Source: GWF2-30-66 sp042576225
Lineage (GTDB): Bacteria; Babelota; Babeliae; Babelales; Vermiphilaceae
Length of the DNA: 9,124 nucleotides
Reading direction: 5' to 3'
NCBI GenBank assembly: GCA_042576225.1
Contig: JBHPCA010000049.1
Location: forward strand, 1 to 9,124
In this document: positions 1 through 4,694 of the stretch, one piece after another
Position numbering within the stretch: position 1 is the stretch's first letter
Layout: every line of letters starts with the position of its first letter
Position numbers and translations under genes: made by a program
The notes under the pieces: generated by a model
Told to the model about the DNA's origin: nothing
Databases searched by the model: none
Seen by the model: the letters and a program-made list of their open reading frames with translations, nothing else

Positions 1-23
1 CGTTTGCGGTATAAGCTCAAGAA

Positions 24-50
24 TCCTCTGAATTCATTCAGGGGAGTTTT
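24..50. terminator. Hairpin, possible intrinsic terminator
   Basis: A 9-bp stem pairs TCCTCTGAA (24-32) with TTCAGGGGA (37-45), with one G-T wobble and a TTCA tetraloop. On the plus strand it is followed by GTTTTC, which is only a short T run. It may end a gene lying to the left of the window. The stem is clear; the terminator role is inferred. Confidence 0.4.
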
Positions 51-164
51 CAAAATTCTTATATGCGCGCGCGAGAAAATAAAAATTTTAAACCAAAAAG
101 GGTACGGTTTTTATTGTTTATAGTTTTTTGGAAAAAGAAAAATATAAAAATTCTTTAGAGTGTC

Positions 165-344
165 CTAAAAACGCTTTAAAACACCTCCAGAAGGCAAAAT
201 CAAACGTGACAATGTCTCAAACAATCTCTTTCAGTGAAAACTTTCAATGTTTTGCATAAGTCCTGTATTAGAAGGATAGCATAAGCCCTTTACATTAAAG
301 GTTTTTTGTGTGATATTGTAGCCAATTGGTGGTTTAAATTTCAT
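165..344 (-). pseudogene. Possible remnant of an AAA-ATPase-like gene start
   Basis: Reading the minus strand from an ATG at 344 gives 37 residues before a TGA at 231-233. The same frame then stays open for another 21 residues to a TAG at 165-167. The first part contains FNVKGLCYP, which resembles the FNxxGxCxP opening of a family of AAA-like ATP-binding proteins abundant in some symbionts. The P-loop region that should follow is not recognisable, and there is no good Shine-Dalgarno before the ATG. What is seen is a short open frame with one stop. The family link is a tentative inference from a few residues, and it could be chance. Confidence 0.22.
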
Positions 345-372
345 ATTTATCAAACCAGAATACTTCTTAGAA

Positions 373-392
373 CCTCAGATTTTGAGGCTTTT
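373..392. other. Small hairpin before the secreted-protein gene
   Basis: CCTCA (373-377) pairs with TGAGG (383-387) around a 5-nt loop, followed by CTTTTATTTAT. It could be a weak terminator for upstream plus-strand transcription, or a structure in the leader of the gene at 413. A 5-bp stem is weak evidence. Confidence 0.25.
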
Positions 393-412
393 ATTTATAA
401 TAAAGGGGCAAA

Positions 413-919
413 ATGTTTATAGTAAACAAAAGATATTTTTTGGGTTTAATAGCTTTAAGTTTTTTTCATATTAGTTTTTCTATGCAAGTTATTAAAAACA
501 GAAATATTGAGCAAATCAGGGAAGATATTATTTCAGACTTGATATTAAAGCGGCGAGTATCATTTAATTCGGTCAAAGAATTGAAAAACAACATAAAAGG
601 TAAACGCTTAAAAGAATTGAAAGATGCAATTTTTGATTTGTCGACAGTAAAAAAAGAAAAGCTTAAATTTTGTAGACAAGTGAAATTGATAAAAGTAAAA
701 AAAAGATTGCTTTGTAAGATTGTTAAGCAAAGATTAACAGAAGAGCTTAGTGCAATAAAAGGATCTGTAAACGTTTTAATGCGTCGCGGATATCGCTACA
801 TAAGTCATTCTCAGCCATCTGTTTGGGAAAGACCAAAAATAAAAAATTTCTTTGACAACAACCATCCGATGTCGACGATCGTACAGAGGGGAAGGGCAAC
901 TAAATACAAGCAAAAATGA
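413..919 (+). CDS. Small, highly basic secreted protein of unknown function
   Basis: I do not recognise the family. The 168-residue product begins with a typical signal peptide: a charged VNKR n-region, a hydrophobic core (LGLIALSFF, about residues 10-18), and a small-residue exit at SFS before MQ (about residue 24). The mature part is rich in Lys and Arg, probably mostly helical, and has few acidic residues outside the first third. It contains only two cysteines and no catalytic motif that I can see. AAGGGG at 403-407 is spaced correctly for this ATG, which supports the start. It stands alone: the region to the left is gene-poor and the next gene is a minus-strand ruin. A basic exported protein could bind nucleic acid, lipopolysaccharide or a host target, but nothing in the sequence decides this. 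Confidence 0.75.
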   Translation: MFIVNKRYFLGLIALSFFHISFSMQVIKNRNIEQIREDIISDLILKRRVSFNSVKELKNNIKGKRLKELKDAIFDLSTVKKEKLKFCRQVKLIKVKKRLLCKIVKQRLTEELSAIKGSVNVLMRRGYRYISHSQPSVWERPKIKNFFDNNHPMSTIVQRGRATKYKQK

Positions 920-933
920 GAACTGGCTGCAAC

Positions 934-956
934 AACCATAAGGTTAGGCTTTTTTT
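934..956 (+). terminator. Weak terminator-like hairpin after the secreted-protein gene
   Basis: AACC (934-937) pairs with GGTT (942-945) around ATAA. A few bases later comes a seven-T run (950-956). It lies 15 nt past the TGA of the 413 gene, where a terminator would be expected. The stem is very short, so the call rests mainly on position and the T run. Confidence 0.3.
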
Positions 957-999
957 GTAGAAATACTTCATAGATAGTATTAAACCTTTATCGTCCGGT

Positions 1000-1317
1000 T
1001 TTTATGTAGTCAAGACCAACCTTACACAATGTTTTGGGTAGGTCATTGTTTGAAAGTATAATAGAAGTCTGTTGTTTGCGTTCTTTGCGGTGAAATTTTC
1101 TATTGCTGTCAACATCTGTACAGTTGTCTTTAGAGTTTTTTGTTTTGTTATACAATGACGATAAATGTGAAGCATTAAAAATAAGATCTTTTGAGATACC
1201 TGCAACCCCATTAAAAATAGTTTTATTTTCCGATTTTTTAAAAAGCCATTTGCAACCCCAAATAATCAAAAACAAGGTAGCAGCACTTATTAAAAACATT
1301 TTCTTCTTTGTATTTAT
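1000..1317 (-). pseudogene. Decayed alpha/beta-hydrolase lipoprotein gene, paralogue of the gene at 6501-8027
   Basis: This is a broken copy of the hydrolase at 6501-8027. The first part matches the intact N-terminus codon for codon: GCKWLFKK against GCRWFFKK, KTIFNGV against ETIFDRV, and ISKDLIF against IPKDLVL. The DNA aligns in register over about 250 bp (for example 1091-1150 against 7801-7860). At about 1047 the match jumps from the residue-89 region to residue 171 of the intact protein. There TYPKHC (another frame) aligns with TYPEHC, so about 240 bp, including the oxyanion loop and nucleophile elbow, is deleted. The position equivalent to the intact start codon is ATA (1315-1317), six nt after a good GGAGG (1324-1328), and counting from it puts the lipobox Cys at residue 22 in both copies. 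The ATG at 1297-1299 is a later internal Met. No homology is recognisable below about 970. A functional short lipoprotein is unlikely. Confidence 0.88.
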
Positions 1318-1328
1318 AATAATCCTCC
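1315..1328 (-). promoter_or_regulatory. Relict translation start: GGAGG followed by ATA
   Basis: GGAGG (1324-1328, minus strand), a 6-nt spacer and ATA (1315-1317) occupy exactly the place of the Shine-Dalgarno and ATG of the intact paralogue. The simplest reading is an ATG to ATA transition that silenced translation. Confidence 0.7.
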
Positions 1329-1406
1329 AGTTATTAAAACCGATAAAAACAATTTTGATTCGAGAAGATTTACACCTCCAATGCCCCCATAAAGGCCTTT
1401 TCTAGC

Positions 1407-1444
1407 TAATATTATACAACAAAACTAGATTAAAATCGATAAAT
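1407..1444 (-). repeat. Promoter-region repeat, copy 1
   Basis: This 38-bp segment matches 9030-9067 without gaps at roughly four of five positions, and most differences are transitions. The conserved blocks are ATTTATCGA, TTTA, a T run and GTATAATAT. It either marks a duplicated promoter or shows a shared promoter class with an extra upstream box. Confidence 0.6.
1411..1439 (-). promoter_or_regulatory. Promoter upstream of the decayed hydrolase
   Basis: On the minus strand, a perfect TATAAT (1411-1416) sits 17 nt downstream of TCGATT (1434-1439), a weak -35. Transcription would begin about 80 nt before the relict Shine-Dalgarno. The element closely resembles the lepB promoter at 9034-9062, including the flanking ATTTATCGA. 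Confidence 0.6.
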
Positions 1445-1682
1445 TGTTGCAAAAACAGGTTTTTTGGCCCCTAAACTGTTCTGATTATGCAAAAGAATTT
1501 TAAAAAAGTGTTGATAGAATTTCTTGGATTTGCTCTAAAATAAGAGTTTTTGCGCAAATTTATTTCAAGGTAAGCCTAGTAGGGGTGGAGCCCCTAGAAA
1601 AAATATTCAAACTTGCTTCCCAATGGCGTATTTGAAAAAACTCCATGGAGGCTCATCAATAGCTAGCCTTGATAAATATAAT
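1445..1682. other. Palindrome-rich intergenic stretch ahead of the metalloprotease
   Basis: No gene is supported here. I see an imperfect inverted repeat AACAG-TTT/AAA-CTGTT (1454-1480), a small CTCT/AGAG hairpin followed by five Ts (1533-1551), a G/C-rich hairpin TAGGGG-TGGAG-CCCCTA (1580-1596), a perfect 10-bp palindrome CTCCATGGAG (1641-1650), and ATCAA/TTGAT arms (1655-1659 and 1669-1673) ending 9 nt before the -35 box at 1683. The last two sit where activators or repressors commonly bind. Their role is inferred from position only. Confidence 0.5.
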
Positions 1683-1711
1683 TTGACATTTTGCAATTTT
1701 ATTGCTATATT
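1683..1711 (+). promoter_or_regulatory. Strong sigma-70-type promoter for the metalloprotease
   Basis: A consensus TTGACA (1683-1688), an optimal 17-nt spacer and TATATT (1706-1711, five of six to TATAAT) predict a start near 1718 and a leader of about 57 nt. GGAGG at 1763-1767 follows, 7 nt before the ATG at 1775. This is the best promoter match in the window. Confidence 0.78.
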
Positions 1712-1774
1712 TACTTAGCAGTGCGATGTTTTTAAATTCAAAATTCCACACTATTTTTAATTGGAGGCAAGAAT

Positions 1775-3169
1775 ATGAAAAAATTATTAAATCTCTCACT
1801 TTCTGGCTTATTAGCCATTTCTCTTTTTGCAACGATTGATGTTAATTGCATGCACAGGAAAATGTTTAAAAGATCATACAAGCAAAAAAATTATATAAGT
1901 AAAAAGCGAAGACCAAAAAAAGTAAGGCCTAGAGTTAAAAAGAGAGTAATAGCACGCGAAACCAAGCGAATAATAAAACAGCAAGAAGAAAGTTCTTATA
2001 GGCAACCTAGGCCGAAAGTTAGCCGGCAAAAATTTAAACCTCCGCGTACATACAGTTATAGAGGCTATAGAGGCTGCAAAATACTTCAGAATCCTTTTAT
2101 ATTCTCCCTCATTATGTTTTTATTGCTTTTTAACAGAGTGGGCACAATAAAAGTTATTCCTCGGGAAGCATGGCCATCAACAGTCCGTGAAGGATGCCCA
2201 GATTTTTGGAACAATAAACCCGTACTAGGTAGCCGTGAACAACTTCCAGATGGATCAATGTTTGGCTGCAATATTGAAAAAAACTATACCATTACATGTT
2301 GCGCATCAAACCCTTTTCGTTGTATATCATTTGATATCGGAGGGATTATAGGCGAACAATATAATTCATCTGCCCCCATGAACATCACAGAAGATATCAT
2401 CGAAGCGAGAAGAATGTGCATTGAAAGATCAAAAACATACAACGTAGCAAATGAAGCCAAAACGTTGATGCAGCTGTTGCAAAATTCCAATGGCACACAA
2501 TGTACCATTAAAATATTTAAGCCAGATTTCACAAAATTTTATGGGACTATAGACTATATCTTAATCTTAACCCGAAACAGCCCTAAGCTTTCTTGTGCCG
2601 TAAGAATTTGGGATCTTGAAAAAATCAAGATGTTCCCAGATTTTGTCAAAATGATTAAAGAGCTTTCCCAAAAATTACATATCAAAACGCCAAAAATGTT
2701 TATTTTTAGCGACAGACATTGCAATCAACTTGTTACCTACAAAGCCATGCGGATTACTTTCAAGGCAACAAACAACTATGGCAAGGAGGAAGAATTTATA
2801 GGGGTAGCAGCATCATACAATCTTTTGCAAAAACATTCAGATAACGCTCTGAAAGAAGTATTTGGACATGAAATAACACATTCAACCCAGAAATATCATA
2901 AAACCGGAAACCAAGATGAAGTAGAAGCTGACATAGGTTCCGTATTGATAAATAAAAATCCATGTTTCGCATTTCACTTCAAAAATGATAGACTCCCTGC
3001 ATTAATCCCCACCAGAAAAAATATAAATGAAGCATTAAAACCACACAAAAAACTTGACAATCTCTACCCGCCAAGTTTAGCTAGAAAATTAGTAATTATT
3101 AGAATGCACAAGCATTATGGACGAACGAGAGCTCTGCTACTTCTGACAGGAAAAAAATGGCCATATTAA
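1775..3169 (+). CDS. Exported HExxH zinc metalloprotease, M48-like, with basic N-terminal region
   Basis: Probably a gluzincin zinc peptidase acting at or beyond the membrane. HEITH is at residues 365-369, with His365 and His369 as ligands and Glu366 as catalytic base. E-x-x-A-D at 382-386 gives the likely third ligand, Glu382, as in M48-type families. The order is: a signal peptide or anchor (1-25); a very Lys/Arg-rich region (27-100) with KKRRPKK at 43-49; a hydrophobic segment (about 106-120); a Cys-rich region (Cys141, 165, 175, 176, 183, 215, 243, 274) that may form disulfides; the peptidase core (about 285-400); and a basic tail. Only 12 residues separate His369 from Glu382, which is short compared with HtpX or BepA. 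GGAGG 7 nt upstream fixes the start. It has its own promoter and stands convergent to the minus-strand operon. Exact family and substrate are unknown. Confidence 0.78.
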   Translation: MKKLLNLSLSGLLAISLFATIDVNCMHRKMFKRSYKQKNYISKKRRPKKVRPRVKKRVIARETKRIIKQQEESSYRQPRPKVSRQKFKPPRTYSYRGYRGCKILQNPFIFSLIMFLLLFNRVGTIKVIPREAWPSTVREGCPDFWNNKPVLGSREQLPDGSMFGCNIEKNYTITCCASNPFRCISFDIGGIIGEQYNSSAPMNITEDIIEARRMCIERSKTYNVANEAKTLMQLLQNSNGTQCTIKIFKPDFTKFYGTIDYILILTRNSPKLSCAVRIWDLEKIKMFPDFVKMIKELSQKLHIKTPKMFIFSDRHCNQLVTYKAMRITFKATNNYGKEEEFIGVAASYNLLQKHSDNALKEVFGHEITHSTQKYHKTGNQDEVEADIGSVLINKNPCFAFHFKNDRLPALIPTRKNINEALKPHKKLDNLYPPSLARKLVIIRMHKHYGRTRALLLLTGKKWPY

Positions 3170-3227
3170 AATGAAGAACTTGTTACCGACATTGAATCTG
3201 TTTTAGAATTTAGAAAATTTATATATT
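3170..3227. other. Convergent intergenic gap without a clear terminator
   Basis: The metalloprotease and the six-gene minus-strand operon end facing each other here, 58 nt apart. I find no convincing stem followed by a T run on either strand, only AT-rich sequence with a repeated TTAGAATTTAGAA. Termination may be factor-dependent or overlapping. Confidence 0.4.
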
Positions 3228-4379
3228 TTATTGATTAATAACACTCTGTTTGAGCCATTGTTCTACTTGTTGTGTATCGTTAAAATTGCCTGAGTAGACA
3301 ACATCTGGATGATGGGGTTGATTGCTTGCTCGACGTCGGTTTCGATATACCTTCATTGGGAATTGAAATTTTCCAAGCTTGCTGGGCAATTCAACACTTC
3401 TTACATCCATGTAGAGAGTATCCGCGCTGGTAGTTTGTCCGATAAGGAATACAGGGCAATCAAGATTTTTAAGTTGATCGAGAAAATCAAGACAAGCGCT
3501 AAAACAAAATTTATCAATCAAAACCAAGATCTTTGCAGAACACATATTCTGTGGAGAAGATTTTATGGTAGCACTGGATTCGGATATATCACCATATTCT
3601 GAGTAAAAAGAAACGCCCTTTTTTAAAGCATAAGCAATTTCGTTATATAATTTGGACGCCCACTCAACTTCTTTGCTTTGTTCTCCAAATTGTTTTTTAA
3701 GTTTATCCATAAGCATATAAATATGTTCAACATTTCCCTTACTCACTCGCCAATCAACATACACATTCTGGTCCAATTCATTAATCTTTTTTTCTGCATA
3801 TTCTTTACCAAAGAGTGATTTAATTATTTTTTCCCCCCATGCTGAACTGCCACCATCGTTACCACGCACATCAAATATGATTAATCGATTGTTGCGGTAC
3901 TTAGGCATTTGAATAATAATATCTTGCAGTTTTTCAACCTGCTCCTGACCCCGCGGCCCAAATGTAGGTAAAGTAACCCAAGTAATACCAGGCATAAATT
4001 CTCTCAGAGAAAAACCCCTCTTTTGAAGCGGTTGTTTTTTGACCCTTGCATGCTGATGTTTTATAAAAATCGATAGATGTTTATCGTTAAAATATTTCGT
4101 ATATTTTTTCAGTAAATCTATATGCTCTTTTTTTGTGAAAACTTTTTCAGTATCAGCAATTACTTCTCGATGGGCAGCATTCAAAACTTTCATAAATTCA
4201 GGATCTTGGAGATTTTTGGGGCCTGGATGATTTTCAATAAGTGTTTTCATAATAAAAACTATATCTTTACGAACAAGCTCCCTTTGCAAGTTGTTCGACT
4301 GAACCAAGTATTTGATGCATACAAAACAAACAGCAATCGTGAGAAAACAAGACACTAGAAGCTTAAAAAATATTCTCAT
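3228..4379 (-). CDS. Membrane-anchored S41-family-like serine peptidase without PDZ domain
   Basis: Resembles S41 peptidases (C-terminal-processing and tricorn-core type), which cut substrates with a Ser nucleophile in a crotonase-like fold. The 383-residue product starts with a signal anchor (hydrophobic about 7-25), so the catalytic part should face the periplasm. Next come a helical segment with NDKHLSI (98-104), matching the conserved D-x-H-T/S site of the family; DVRGNDGG (170-177), the S41 R-G-N-x-G-G strand turn; and VLIDKFCFSACLDF with the predicted nucleophile Ser294, followed by GQTTSADT (314-321). No PDZ domain fits between the anchor and the core, unlike classical CtpA/Prc. The ribosome site is weak (GAGA at about -8), so it may rely on read-through from the pentapeptide gene 39 nt upstream. 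It is the last gene of the operon. Substrate unknown. Confidence 0.8.
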   Translation of the reverse strand: MRIFFKLLVSCFLTIAVCFVCIKYLVQSNNLQRELVRKDIVFIMKTLIENHPGPKNLQDPEFMKVLNAAHREVIADTEKVFTKKEHIDLLKKYTKYFNDKHLSIFIKHQHARVKKQPLQKRGFSLREFMPGITWVTLPTFGPRGQEQVEKLQDIIIQMPKYRNNRLIIFDVRGNDGGSSAWGEKIIKSLFGKEYAEKKINELDQNVYVDWRVSKGNVEHIYMLMDKLKKQFGEQSKEVEWASKLYNEIAYALKKGVSFYSEYGDISESSATIKSSPQNMCSAKILVLIDKFCFSACLDFLDQLKNLDCPVFLIGQTTSADTLYMDVRSVELPSKLGKFQFPMKVYRNRRRASNQPHHPDVVYSGNFNDTQQVEQWLKQSVINQ

Positions 4380-4418
4380 AATTATCTCAGATTTTACCGG
4401 TTTAAGGGTGTTTTTATG

Positions 4419-4694
4419 TTATGGCCAAATACTATTGCTGAACGTTTCTAACGTAACAAGTATGGAGTAATTGTCAAAAAATGGGCCCGAAAGCTCTTCA
4501 ATTATTTTGTCGCACAGGCTGTGTGATTTTTTGATACAGATGCGAAATTTTACATTTACCCAAGTGCTTTCTGTAAAGTTACAGTTTTCAAATAAGCAGT
4601 TTATAAAAGAAAGCTCATTAAGAGACTTGCCAGAAAAATTTTCTGACTTAAATGTTTTATTTTCAGATTCCTCAAGGAGAGGGTTGTTAGTCAT
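4419..4694 (-). CDS. Short pentapeptide-repeat protein
   Basis: Residues 11-50 show a strict five-residue period with Phe, Leu or Trp at positions 15, 20, 25, 30, 35, 40, 45 and 50: eight tandem pentapeptides (pattern x-F-x-x-x) that should build two turns of a right-handed quadrilateral beta-helix. The last 41 residues are not repetitive, and neither alternative frame continues the repeat, so a simple frameshift does not explain the end. Pentapeptide proteins act as protein-binding or DNA-mimic modules, and no enzyme activity is expected. At 91 residues it is short and may be truncated. ATG at 4694 is preferred because AAAGGG lies 8 nt upstream; a GTG at 4700 is too close to that site. Its start overlaps the end of the kinase gene by 8 nt, implying translational coupling. 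Confidence 0.65.
   Translation of the reverse strand: MTNNPLLEESENKTFKSENFSGKSLNELSFINCLFENCNFTESTWVNVKFRICIKKSHSLCDKIIEELSGPFFDNYSILVTLETFSNSIWP

Larger units (their letters stand above)
1..412. other. Gene-poor stretch before the first CDS
   Basis: No intact gene is visible on either strand. The stretch holds a stable hairpin (24-45), a run of alternating purine-pyrimidine (ATATGCGCGCGCG, 61-73) that stands out against the AT-rich background, a possible minus-strand gene remnant (165-344), and a small hairpin (373-387) just ahead of the next gene. The ribosome binding site for that gene, AAGGGG at 403-407, lies at its right end. A TATAAT at 396-401 is too close to the start codon to act as its -10 box unless the transcript is leaderless. 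I see no convincing promoter here. Confidence 0.6.

Noticed and set aside
396..401. TATAAT as -10 box for the gene at 413
   Set aside because: It ends 11 nt before the ATG and abuts the AAGGGG ribosome site, so transcription would start after the ribosome site. No fitting -35 box is present.
988..1299. Open frame of 103 codons read as a functional small lipoprotein
   Set aside because: Its start is an internal Met of a longer decayed gene, the homology switches frame near 1047, and the C-terminal part is nonsense relative to the paralogue. It is part of the pseudogene.
1103..1405. 100-codon plus-strand open frame
   Set aside because: It is antisense to the decayed hydrolase and its promoter, has no ribosome site, and encodes a composition typical of shadow frames.
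1580..1596. G/C-rich hairpin as an intrinsic terminator
   Set aside because: The stem is followed by an A run on the plus strand and by mixed sequence on the minus strand, not by Ts.
1624..1719. 31-codon plus-strand frame beginning ATGGCGTATTTG
   Set aside because: No Shine-Dalgarno precedes it, and it runs across the promoter of the metalloprotease, past the predicted transcription start.
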